DNA of 64,000 bases from Calvatia gigantea (lineage: Eukaryota; Basidiomycota; Agaricomycetes; Agaricales; Lycoperdaceae), in the NCBI GenBank assembly GCA_025093985.1, contig JACAAK010000007.1, forward strand, positions 2,170,001-2,234,000, read 5' to 3'. The notes beneath the pieces were generated by a model. The model worked only from the letters and a program-made list of their open reading frames with translations. It did not search any database and had not been told where the DNA came from. Numbering within the stretch: the stretch's first letter is position 1; each line of letters begins with the position of its first letter. This document shows, in pieces, positions 1 to 9,929 of this stretch. The translations under genes and the position numbers were made by a program.

Positions 1-698
1 CGTTCCAGCATAAAGTAGAGAGGTGAGCCGATGAGGTCGTGCACCTATATGCAAGATCGCTGCGGCTACCAGCCCGCGGTCCGGTGGTCGAAAGCCACAT
101 CTCCAGAGGTCCACAGGAAGTTCGTGAGCTGTGTTCGTCAAATTACTGCAGTTATTTTTAAGATCCCGTCGAACCTGAAGGTGAAGATAAGGCAAGGTAA
201 GGATTGTGGTGTCCCTGGTTCTTAGACTTGGACAAATATATCGGACCCGAAATTACGTAGCGGATTTCAGCTGATGACAATCGACTTGGAGGATACTCCA
301 GCGTCGCTTGGGGGAGGCGACGTTTTTCCAACGAAGCGTTGCCTCGGGCCATACATAGCATGTGTCGATGTTTAACTCTGGTTGGGTACAGCATTACTAG
401 TCTTTCATTCGATTTCAACCTACTGAGTAAAAGTGAGCATTTCCCTTAGCGCCAAGCACCTAAACGACCCTATCAGCTTCACTTCAGTTGTCTTTAGTCA
501 ATAAACTTGAAACTAACCATTTCCGGGGATAACAATCGTTGGTCTTGGAAGGACGAAATCCGGAAGTCCGTACCGTGAGGACAAGAGTTATGGGAAGGCA
601 ACGGCTTCACAAGCAGGTACCAACTTCCTTCGTGACAGAATATCTTGCTCATATTGAGGGCTACATACATGGGCACATTGGTTTCCGCGCAAAAAAAA
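1..698. other. No recognisable gene
   Basis: Both strands have only short open frames without conserved motifs. A minus-strand frame at about 158-418 and a plus-strand frame at 31-225 are open, but neither resembles a known protein nor joins convincingly by splice sites. A small GTCGC/GCGAC stem-loop lies near 304-322. The stretch may hold the end of a gene cut by the window edge. Confidence 0.3.
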
Positions 699-1394
699 TT
701 ACAGGCGGCCCTTAATTTCTTCGAAAATCTTTTGCAACTCTTCTTTCTCCGGCTTCTGCGTCGGCCATTTAATACCGAGCCCTTCGGTTTCGTTTGGCTT
801 AGGGATAACATGGAAATGGACGTGGTCAACTTCCTATTGCGTTGGCTCAGCGTCGAAGGCGAAATTCTAGTTTGCTGGAGCCATGCGTTACCTGATGCGC
901 TACCCGACCATTGTTCTGCAAGATATTGTAGTCCCTCACACCCTGTGCCAAAGCAATCTTCTTTGCCATCGGCAAAGTATCAGCCAGGTACTCGTCAGGA
1001 AGATCGGTCAATTTCTCGCCGTGATCTATGTGCACAACCTCCCATAAAAATCAAAAAAAATTATAAAAATCAAGAACACTTACACTTCGGGATGATCAGA
1101 GCATGGCCCTTGGATAATGGACCAATATCCAGGAAAGAGTAACTAAGTTAAACAAACTGAATCAATACTGCCTTGCGACATCATAGAAGACTGTACGAAC
1201 GAGAATTCCGTTTCGAGCAATTTGTAGCTAGGGATCTCTCCTTTATATCGTCGTCAACATCGGCCCAGTACAACAGCGGGATCCCGAAAGACCTCACCCT
1301 TGATGATCCTACAAAAAATGCAAGAAGCAAGAGATCTGTAGGAAGTGTAAGAGAAACATCAAGCCATAGGATCGTGCTCCCACTTGGTGGCCAT
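699..1394 (-). CDS. HNT1: HIT-family nucleotide hydrolase (HINT/Hnt1-like)
   Basis: A histidine-triad protein, a small dimeric nucleotide-binding hydrolase that in this branch acts on adenosine 5'-phosphoramidates. The spliced product is about 138 residues, the usual length. The N-terminus has CIFCRIIKGEIPSY, with the Cys pair common in eukaryotic HINT proteins. FLDIGPLSKGHALIIPK follows, and the catalytic triad HVHFHVIP sits near residues 98-105. I placed the start at 1394 because an 11-nt first exon (donor GTGGGA) joins in frame to the SLASCIFC exon. Five further exons connect through short introns with standard acceptors. The donors after FS (GTTCGT) and after IIKG (GTGAGG) keep family-conserved sequence across each junction. 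Seen: the motif and exon logic. Known: the family activity. The exact substrate is not shown. It is transcribed away from the neighbouring oxygenase gene. Confidence 0.9.
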
Positions 1395-1712
1395 TCTGGT
1401 AAGATGCCAAGGACCCAAGCCTAACAGAACAACGAACTCAGGTTTTGAGTTCGCACGACATGTCCCTGTTTCACAGCGAACCGGGACCAACACCGGACCG
1501 GGAATGTGCTCTTTGGATAACTTTCAAAGCTAACGTCCATCATTTCACAGCACCTTACCCTTGCAAGAAAATATAATGTATATTGAAACGAACCGGCGAT
1601 TGCATAAGATGAAATGCCCTTAGGCCCTACGAGGTCACACCCCCACCAACCATGTCACTTGCCAATGGAGGGCCTTAGAGCGCTCACTTGTATCTCTTAT
1701 CCATTACTTCAG
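1395..1712. promoter_or_regulatory. Divergent intergenic region, HIT gene and 2OG oxygenase
   Basis: This ~320 bp gap separates two divergently transcribed genes and should hold both promoters. I see no strong TATA box or other nameable element. Confidence 0.35.
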
Positions 1713-3286
1713 ATGAGCCTTATCGACAGCGAATCGACCAAAGACGCGGCTTTTCAAGAGGTCCCTGTGATGTGCGATTGTTATTTTGGTTAAGTTGTAG
1801 TTTGGCTGTTAAGCTCTTCCCGTAGCGACTTGCAGGGGATTGACTCTGATGACCCCTCGAAAGAGTCGCGACGCGCCAGATTGGTGAGAGAGATCGAAGA
1901 TGCATGCATGAGAGTCGGTTTCTTCTACGGTGCGCGTATATAGTCACCTCTCACTAAGTTTGCGCTCTTATCGGTGTGATTAAGCACAGTGAAAAACCAT
2001 GGTATACCTGAGGACGTTATCAGTGCTACAGTCGACTCGGCGAAACGTTTCTTTGATTTGCCACTGGAGACAAAGTTGATTGTTCGTTGAGCCCCAGTGT
2101 CTCCTGCCTTTTCCTTCCATTCTGACGCGGTTGTTAAACAATAGATTGAGAACAAGAAGACGCCCAATTTTAAAGGATACTCTCCATTGCTGAGTGGGAA
2201 CAACAACCCCTACGGTGCTGGTGACATGCAAGAGGGTTTTGAATTCGGGTGGGAAGCATTGGAAGGTACAAGCGAAGCAAGAAACGAAGATGGCGTAATG
2301 GCCGGTGCGAACGCCTGGCTGTCCGAGGACCAGGTTCCCGGCTTCCGCAGCGCAGCACTAGAATACTAGTACGTGAATTCCACTGTCGTCATAAGCAGCT
2401 GCGGTGCTGAAAAATCTCAGTCATGCAGCGGCCAAACTCGGGAAATTACTCTTCCCGCTCTTTGCCTTGGCCCTCGGTCTCCCAGAGTCGTTTTTTGACG
2501 ACAAGGTGTCTTTATATCCTTCCATCAAATACCGCCCCCCAGTGACTCCCATTCCCCAGACGAAACATTCCGCGGCTTTGATGAAGCTCCTTCACTATCC
2601 CCCTCAAACGGGGCCCGTAGATGAGCGAGTTATCGGTATCGGCGCCCACACCGAGTAAGCGTGGTGGTGTCCTGACTACAGAAGGAAGCTGATTCATAAT
2701 CGCCGTATAGCTGGGAGGTGAACCCCGAGCTTTTATAGGTCATCACCATCGTCCCTTGACTAATTCCACACTACCCCTCTTGCCAGTGCTTCACGATCCT
2801 TTGGCAAGAACCTGGAATACAAGCATTACAAGTGTTGAACGCAAAAAAGCATTGGATCAATGCACCCCCGATCCCTGGAACACTGGTCATCAAGTGAGTG
2901 TTGCGTTGCCTCCGCCCTTCATCAGTATTCACCGCGGCTGGCCGATACTAGTCTCGGGGACCAACTTGCACGATGGACGAGTATGTGAATGTTTAATTTA
3001 GTTAGTTCCCATGTTCAAGTACACATCGCAGATGATATCTTCAAGTCGACCGTGCACCGTGCAATCAACCGCAGCGGCGTTCAGCGGTATTCCATTCCGT
3101 TATTTTTCGGAACAGACTATAATGTGCGACTTGAAGTGGGTGGAAATTTTTTATCTGGTCCAAGTCCATTGACGCCATTAAAAGCCTATCCCCGGTTGCG
3201 TTTCCCCCGAACGCCCGTTCAAATATGAAGTTATAACAGCGGGAGAATACGTGAAATCGCGTTTGCAAGCGACGTATAATCACTGA
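1713..3286 (+). CDS. 2-oxoglutarate/Fe(II)-dependent oxygenase, isopenicillin N synthase-like
   Basis: A member of the IPNS-like 2OG-Fe(II) dioxygenase family; substrate unknown. The N-terminal DIOX_N part reads ARLVREIEDACMRVGFFY, then KNHGIPEDVI and AKRFFDLPLETK. The catalytic domain has FKGYSPLLSGNNNP, LMKLLHYPPQ, then IGAHTDWECFTILWQ with the His-x-Asp iron ligands. It continues with QVLNAKKHWINAPPIPGTLVI and GDQLARWT. The distal His and the 2OG-binding Arg lie in STVHRAINRSGVQRYSIPLFF. The Asp ligand codon is split by an intron and completed by a 7-nt microexon (2711-2717). Stop at 3284-3286 after a short last exon. The first intron boundary near 1770-1835 is uncertain, so residues between VP and IDSDDPSK are not fixed. 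Length is about 350 residues, normal for the family. Such genes occur in primary and secondary metabolism; no biosynthetic cluster surrounds this one. Confidence 0.88.
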
Positions 3287-3397
3287 GGTATTCTATGATA
3301 CCGAAGAGTACCGGCTTCCTGGGACTATCAAGCTTGATATGCGATGTAGGCTCTCGGGAAAACACCATATGTCTAGAGTACCAGACGTTGTTATTCT

Positions 3398-5462
3398 CTA
3401 TCGAACCCGGTACATCCGTATCACAGGCTCCGTTGCCGGCGTCTCTTCGTTCAACTTAACCGTGTAATGAATTTCTACATCTAATTCCCGCGAATTTGCC
3501 TCCCTCTTGCGAAGGTGGAAGGTCCCAGCTACCAGGGAATCTGCACGACAATCAATCAATCAAAGGTCAGCCAGAAGCCACGGAGACATACCTTGAGTAA
3601 CCGCGATCGGTTCGGGCAACATGAAGAGTGTGTGTTTCCAATGTGTTGGCGTACTCTGAGGACCAGTGCTAAAACTAGTGACTTCCTCTCGCTCTCGTCC
3701 TAGACTTTGTCTTCGTTTGGCTGCGGGCTTTCCACCTACCGGCCATATGTCGGCAAGGACGACTTCTCCTTCTTGAACATGCTTGACTTGAATTTCCGGA
3801 GGGGCAGGACGACCAGACGTGGTGAAGAACGTATCGAAGTAGAGAATGAACGAGTCTATTTTCTTTCGCTTGTCGACTGTAGATTTGAGGGTAAAATCTG
3901 ATGTGAATTCGAGCTGACGACGCGTGATATCTGCGAGGATGAGATCCTGGGATTGCATTGAATGCAGAGCAAACCACGGGACGGGGGAAGGCTTACCTTC
4001 ACTACGTAAGGCTCACTGGCCAGAGTTTCTGGGCCGACAACATCTACAATTGCATCTTCGTACAACCCCTCCGCCATTGCAGCCAAATCAAACCCTATGA
4101 GAAAGTAAGCCCGCAGGATTCCCCAAAGATCGTCGGAGGCATACCATACACATCGCCCCAGAACCCGATGCGGTCTTTATACACCTCCGTAGCATCACAG
4201 AGCGCCAACAGCATTTTACACTGGCTGGGTGCCATAACTCCTCCTGGCCGTAAAAATCGGTCGCGCGCCACCAGGACAGAATCCAGCATGGATTCATAAA
4301 GCAATGCATATCCCATCCATTCAGATATAATGATGTCCACTTCCGCGATTCCATCTGGCAGTGTAATGGCCTCAATCTTTCCTCGAACCACGGTAATTAC
4401 GTCCTCAAAACCGTTGGCTTTGACGATCTTCTCCGCTTTTTCCGCGATATCACTGGCGTCTACTGCAATTACGCGCTTCGCTCCACCTCTCGCGGCGAAC
4501 AATGATAGGATACCGGTGCCGCAGCCCACATCAAGTACTGTTGCGTCTCGGAAAAGGAAAGGATTTTTGAGGATGAAATGTGCGTATGTGGAAGTGCGTA
4601 CTTTATCCTTGATCATAATTGCATGTATGTCTAATGACTCAAACGTTCTTAGTAGGCGTTCATTGGGTTTAGGTCCAGACCCACCGTTTTCAGCGTAGCT
4701 GTCAAAGTAATGTGTATCATCGTCGCGAGGGGGTTGAGAGATACCTCCTTCTTCAGTGGTTGGGAGGTCTAGCTTCCGTTGAACGAACTCGCGGTATTCT
4801 AATATGGTCTGTTGAGCGAGTGACAGCTTCTTCGTGAGCGAATGGATCCTCTTGTTGGGATCCTGAGCATCAACGTCGTCACCGTCGTCGTCGGACCACT
4901 CATCAAAAAATGAGGCCTCTAAAGGTTGTTTAAATCCCCCTTCATACCGTCGGTGGTTAGGAAGTACCGAACTCACGCAAAAGGGGATCATTTTCAAGCG
5001 CTGGCACCAGATACTCATCTTCAGAAAACCAGGGTTCTCTCCCTGTCAGAGCCAACGCTTCTTGCGCAGTAACTTTCTGAAAAATGAGAGTAAATCAAAT
5101 ACTGCGTGCTCATTACAATTTGCAGTTTACATTTTTTCGGATATAGTTGATGAACCTCACCCGTCCGTGGAAATCGAGTCCTAATCAGATCGTTAAAGAG
5201 AGTTGAACGAAATGCGGACAGACTACGCGCCTAGGGTCGAGCATACTTGATACAAATCAAAGTCGTGTTTCTCCTTGTCGTGCAAGACTACTTCCTCCAC
5301 AGACGGTAGCCTAACGTCATCGAACAAGGACCGGCACTCCTGATCTTTGAGAGAATCCGAAACCCAATCATCCCAGGTTTGATCATCGTCCTCTCCTGCC
5401 GAGGAAGAAGCAACAGAATTACCGTCACCACCTTTTCCGGAAGATGGTGACCCTGTGTTCAT
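3398..5462 (-). CDS. RMT3: Protein arginine N-methyltransferase 3 (PRMT3-type)
   Basis: Type I arginine methyltransferase that transfers methyl groups from S-adenosylmethionine to arginine side chains; family members act on ribosomal protein S2. The N-terminal exon from 5462 is acidic and carries a degenerate C2H2-like segment (CRSLFDD ... VLHDKEKHDFDL), the hallmark that separates PRMT3 from PRMT1. Downstream come ASFFDEWSDDDGDD, a coiled stretch, YFDSYAENGG and the SAM motif VLDVGCGTGILSLFAARGGA. The double-E loop is SEWMGYALLYESM, followed by RPGGVMAPS and the THW loop STPTHWK near the C-terminus. About eight exons. The long frame at 4095-5018 reads through two introns: the true exon joins VYG to FDLAAMAEGLYEDA. 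The final exon ends at 3398 with VIRMYRVR. A basic insert (PAAKRRQSLGRERE) could be coding or a 54-nt intron. It is tail-to-tail with the oxygenase gene, with only 111 bp between stop codons. Confidence 0.92.
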
Positions 5463-6193
5463 GATGTAACGTTAGTGTTGGCCTGGTTTTCAGCAACTTG
5501 GGGGATTGGAGAAGTTTAGTTGGAATGAACTCAAATTTTGTCACGTGTTCAGCGATCTTATCGCCTACATATTAACGTTATCCTGACTCTGGGGTTCCTG
5601 AAGTCTATTCTTAGCGAGCGTACTTCTGGTCTGGCAACCGACTTGGCGATGACTCGGTCGTACCCTCTGGGTTCAGTAGCAGAATTTGAATGGGTTCTAT
5701 AAATCGGAAACAGGGGGTGGGCTTAGTTACTCGTTGTGCAAGATTGATTCGATATTGTCCTCAAGGACACGTTGTGGAGGAGACATTGGCCAACTGAAGA
5801 TGCAGAACCCTCTACCACAAGGATTGAAGGTGCTTGTTTCAGAATGCCTTTTTGTTCCGCAGCAAGGCCCCGTGATTCCAGGGTGTTCGTGCTTCCTTCT
5901 GACCAACGGTGACTCGTCGAGGCGCGTGCTAGCGCCACTCGCAGCCTTTCGCATGAAAATGGAACAGCCTCCTCAGAAGGTGACTTCGATACCTCCACGA
6001 TCACCACGGAAGTCGAGGGATCAAAAATGTTATTGGCACCTGTGCCTAAGCCGAACACCCGCTCCACGAACCGTCCAGATGTAATGAGGGCAAGAAATAA
6101 AAATATGCATCACTATCAATGCTTTCGAGTATTTGAACAAGCTTGGTTGTCGATCACTGGAAAACCTAGCACATAAGCACACCCTAGGACCTC
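5463..6193. other. Intergenic, no supported gene
   Basis: Overlapping frames on both strands (about 5686-6084 plus and 5723-6067 minus) are open over the same bases, which is expected by chance in GC-rich sequence. Neither has a family resemblance or clear splice structure. The interval should contain the promoters of the flanking divergent genes. Confidence 0.4.
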
Positions 6194-6731
6194 ATGAACC
6201 AACAAACGTCGACCGGCGCGAGCGACAAAGGTGTCAACAGTTCAAACACCCCTGCCCTTTCAACGAGTTCCACAAACGCAACTGTTCAAACAGCCAATCC
6301 ACTGTTGATGAGGAGTCATCCGCCAAAGGATTACTCCGCTGCTTTATCTATCCTTCAATCCCGTTACGGGGCGAGCGGTCATACACTTCCCACTCCCAAA
6401 GACAAACCTTCCCAGAAACTCCAGAACACCGCCCCAAGTAATATTATTATTTCTATACCTTATGTTTTCGGTTTTTTGAAAACATGACTCGGCCACAGCC
6501 ACGATTGCGACAACACCTGCTGGTGATTCCCAAGTAACATTAGTTTCGACGCCGTCAATCCCGAGTTCAAACGCCACCACCGCGAGTGCTGGTACTAGTA
6601 CAAAACCGGGGAAGAAAGGCGGTGTTCTACTCTCCTTGTTTAAAGGTGACGAAAACATCACATTTATTTGTGATATTGTTGAGACATATGCTTGTTTTTC
6701 AGGAAAAGGGAAGGAGAAGGGAAATAATTAG
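6194..6731 (+). CDS. Small hypothetical protein with PKDYSAAL-type motif
   Basis: A three-exon gene of about 140 residues. Exon 1 starts at 6194 (MNQQTSTGASDKG), is rich in Ser, Thr and Asn, and contains PPKDYSAALSILQSRYGASG. I recognise that motif from short uncharacterised agaricomycete proteins (PKDYxAAxxxLxSxYG). Intron 1 (GTAATA ... CCACAG) leads to a Ser/Thr/Ala-rich exon ending GKKGGVLLSLFKG. Intron 2 (GTGACG ... TTTCAG) leads to a basic tail GKEKGNN and stop. It appears disordered and soluble, with no signal peptide. No function can be inferred. Clean splice sites and the codon-preserving joins support a real gene. Confidence 0.6.
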
Positions 6732-8197
6732 TACCCCATATCAATCATTCCGTCGTAACATAGGGATAGGAATTTACCAATGACTCAGTTATAGCGGCAA
6801 TGGGTGAAATGTAGAAAATTCGAAATTGAAATATGCAAAAGAATGTCGGGAGTGGGTGGGAAAACCTCATCCGTCTTGTTGGGTAGTGCGAAATATTGCA
6901 CCCCGTGCCCCAAGATTCAACGACAAATACCATGTCCAATGATCCACTGCACCCCCCATAAACCTTGGGGAAAGCAATACAGACAAGCAGAGGATGCTCG
7001 AACAAGGAACAAGATCCCAGTATGAAGATATGGCCGGAGTCGCAGTCGTACCTCCTTCCGGCCTGTGTGGTCACATCTGTCGAATAAGTAATGAAGAGGA
7101 GAAGGGGAAAGCAAAGTGCTTAAAAACGCCGAAACAGCGGTACTGCCCGCATTCGCTGAGCTGTCGGTGCTGGTGAACTAAAAAGATTGAAAGCGCTTCA
7201 GTTTAATTGCCGTTCACTGGCGGGTTCGAAGAGTCTATGTTAGATGCTGAGGATTTGATCTCACTTTGTGTGACTTATCAACGCTCCGGTGGACACCAGC
7301 GCACGGCACATATCCCGGAATAGTTCCATGAAGCTTTGGATATGCAGTTGGAATGTCATTCTATTCCGCAGCGAGGAGCATCTGGTCGGGGGTGCTATGA
7401 TATCTCCGCTAGGTCCCGGTGACTATATTTGGACGGCAGAGCCGATTTCAACAAGGTCGTAAGTATTATAACTGTAATGCAATAGAGGTACGAGGGATGT
7501 TTACTGACACTTCTCGAATGCCCTGTCTGTATTCGTATGCAGTCAGGGAACGTGATTGGGGATATCGAACAAGCCATGGATGTTTGGCTTAAGTGGATCA
7601 GCACCCTCGTTTTCGGCGGTTGTATCGCTGCGGCAACAACGCAGATGCCCCAGGCGCAGCGGAACGCACAGATGCCCCAGGTGCAGCGGAACGGAGAGAA
7701 GACTCTTCCGACCGCAGTCTATGTGATTTGGTCTCAAGGGAAACGAGGCACGTTGTGGGGGGTTAACGCACCAAATTCAGGCGGCTGCGCTTGGTTCAGA
7801 CGCAGCGCTGACGTTATGAGAGCGAAGAACAAGCAACGGTTCTGGGGAAGTTGCCCAAAAAAGTGTATTTACCGCAGTAATCCAATTTCCCGGAGGTGTT
7901 CGGTAGGAGTTTGGAGTCAATTACATCGGAAATTAGGCATGACTCGACTATGGATTACGCGTCGAGGTCGGGTTGATGGCAGAAATCTAGGGGTAGGGAG
8001 TCAACGTAAGCCCTTTGCAGCTTGAGTATAAAAACCCTTAAATCTTCTCACCAAAGCACCAGAATCCGGCACCGTTTTCTTCTAAAGTACATTCAGTTCT
8101 CCAGAACAGCCAACAAATACTCGACGTTCAAATAGCTGGTGAGGCAGATGAAATTTATCGTCTACGTTCAGCACTTACCTTGTTCCTTCAGAAAGCC
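6732..8197. other. Long intergenic stretch with weak ORFs
   Basis: No gene can be supported. A plus frame at about 7537-8025 is open but has no homology that I recognise and no splice logic. It contains a ~27 bp imperfect tandem duplication (two copies of GATGCCCCAGG(C/T)GCAGCGGAAC within 7640-7692). A TATAAAAA box at 8026 lies about 170 bp upstream of the next gene and may be its promoter. Confidence 0.35.
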
Positions 8198-8477
8198 ATG
8201 AACTCTTCCGCTGTGAAAAAGTCCGTCTCGACCGCCAAGTCTCCTGGATATACCCAAGTCGTCGTCGGAAAAGATATGACCGGTCAGTTAATTGCTCGGA
8301 ATTTTAAAAACTTGTTGCTCATCAAGCGAAATTATAGCAAAAACCGCCTCATCGACCCCAACAAGTTCGAGCTCCTCATCCTCAGCGAATACGAATCCGA
8401 TGTCGGATTCTAAGTTTGCAAAGATGGCAAAGGCCAATGGATTACCATTCACATCCCCCATCCGTCCGACTTTTTAA
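8198..8477 (+). CDS. Small hypothetical protein, start uncertain
   Basis: Two exons joined by a 55-nt intron (GTCAGT ... ATTATAG), giving MNSSAVKKSVSTAKSPGYTQ, VVVGKDMT, then a Ser/Thr-rich run ending GLPFTSPIRPTF. The frame is open upstream of this ATG (ILDVQIAGEADEIYRLRSAL) for some 100 bases, and that part looks helical and plausible as protein. The real start may therefore be an upstream exon that I could not place. Family not recognised. The stop is 142 bp from the end of the convergent CCDC25 gene. Confidence 0.45.
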
Positions 8478-8618
8478 TAATAAACTTAACGCCCACCAAC
8501 TTCGGTGAGCATCACGCGGAAAAATACACTTAGCGTACAAATGCCGTACCAAGGCTCGATACCCAAAATCAATGTTCGCCTCTTATCATACATGCTTTCG
8601 TACCTGTATTTAATGTTA

Positions 8619-9634
8619 TCACATGAAGTCTTCCTCGAGCTCCCGACCAGTTTTGCGAGTCGTGTCATCCTCTTCATCGTCATCCACATTATTAAAAAGT
8701 GTGTCATATGAGCGGGCTTGTTTCTCCGCCTCTCGTTGCTTTGTTAATTCAAGCTCAGCTTTTCTCTGGCAGGGGAAGAGAGTTAGTGCTGTGGGCTTCT
8801 AGTGGTGTCGGAGATGTTACCTACCTTTTCTGCTGCTGCTGCTCGCTTAATGGCACTTTCTTTCTTGAGACGATCAACCCTTTCCTGCTCGTGGTTAACT
8901 TCGCGTTCAACTTTGGTCTTGTTCAGTCGGTTGACGATGGCATTTTCTCGCTTTTCAATGTGTACTATGGGGCTTGGTCCAAGTCTGCGCCCATGCCTGC
9001 CAGGTGGAGGAGTCACCCACCTCGTTTGACCTGTTCCCGGGAACAGGGTCGGCAATGGGTCACGAGGATAAACATGGTTCACACCTTCTTGTCGCTGTGG
9101 AAGGACACTTGACCGACGGCCATATCTCCAGTTTTCTGAAGTCCAAGAATTAGCTTGGTGTCATTTAAATTGTTATTAGAATTTACCTTGAGGTTATCTC
9201 CTGGGGTATAAATGACCGTGATATTGTCCTTCTTGTTGCCTTTGAATTCTGTCGATTATGGCTGGAAGAGTCAAACAATGCTAGCACACCTTCGATGGAA
9301 TTGGCTTTCACGAGCTGGGCGCAATCGATCAAGAGCGCTTGAGGGATATTGTCCCATGTCATGCCTTCGGACATTCGCAGATAAACGTGTGCGGAAGAGA
9401 GCTTGTCGACATGAAACCAAACATCTTGTGGCCAGGCATATTTGATCAGATCTTCGTCTATGAAATCCATAAGTAATCGTTTGATTTAGTTTGCCATGCG
9501 ACTACAGACTTTCGACCTTGTCCTTGCCCATATAGATGGTGATAGGTGGGTCGACGACTACTGAACGGTGAGAAAAACCTTGGAGTATATATACCCTTTT
9601 GTTGCGCACCGTTAGATGTGAAGAAGAGAACCAT
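8619..9634 (-). CDS. CCDC25 homologue (NFACT-R / DUF814 domain protein)
   Basis: Orthologue of animal CCDC25 and yeast Jlp2, an NFACT-R domain protein with a C-terminal coiled coil. The exact cellular role in fungi is not settled. Seven short exons join without conflict. They give [20 protein letters not shown] and [20 protein letters not shown], then [13 protein letters not shown] and [51 protein letters not shown] and [20 protein letters not shown] follow. A Lys/Glu-rich helix and an acidic tail [12 protein letters not shown] close the protein. Length is about 205 residues, as expected. The start at 9634 is fixed by the family N-terminus MVxxFTS. It is divergent from the RBM25 gene, with about 295 bp between the start codons. 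Confidence 0.93.
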
Positions 9635-9929
9635 GGCAGCGGTTTATCTGAGTGTTGGTCGCGGTGAGAGAGGTCCGGAAATAGACGCCGCCTCAGCGCT
9701 GGGAATGAGCGTGGGAATTTCCGTGGCATAAGCGGCCAGGGGCGCTTCTCCGTTACTGCCTTCCGACGTTGACTTATCCTCTCACCCTCACCGTCCTCTA
9801 TCTTTCTTATCTTTGCGAGAAGGTCGTTCTAATCTTCGAAGTAAGCCTTCCATCACAAATTGAAAAGTAGGAACTAACAATCTTGTAGGTCACATAATAG
9901 CTCAGGCCCCTCTTGAAGCATTCCACAAA
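9635..9929. promoter_or_regulatory. Shared divergent promoter region, CCDC25/RBM25
   Basis: A 295 bp gap between two head-to-head start codons. A pyrimidine-rich tract and a likely 5'-UTR intron of the right-hand gene (GTAAGC at about 9840 to TTGTAG at about 9889) lie just before the ATG at 9930. No further element is clear. Confidence 0.4.

Noticed and set aside
645..1142. 165-codon plus-strand ORF
   Set aside because: It is the antisense shadow of the HIT gene, whose exons and splice sites are convincing.
7537..8025. 162-codon plus-strand ORF
   Set aside because: No family motif, low-complexity tandem duplication at its centre, and no splice or start context; likely chance.
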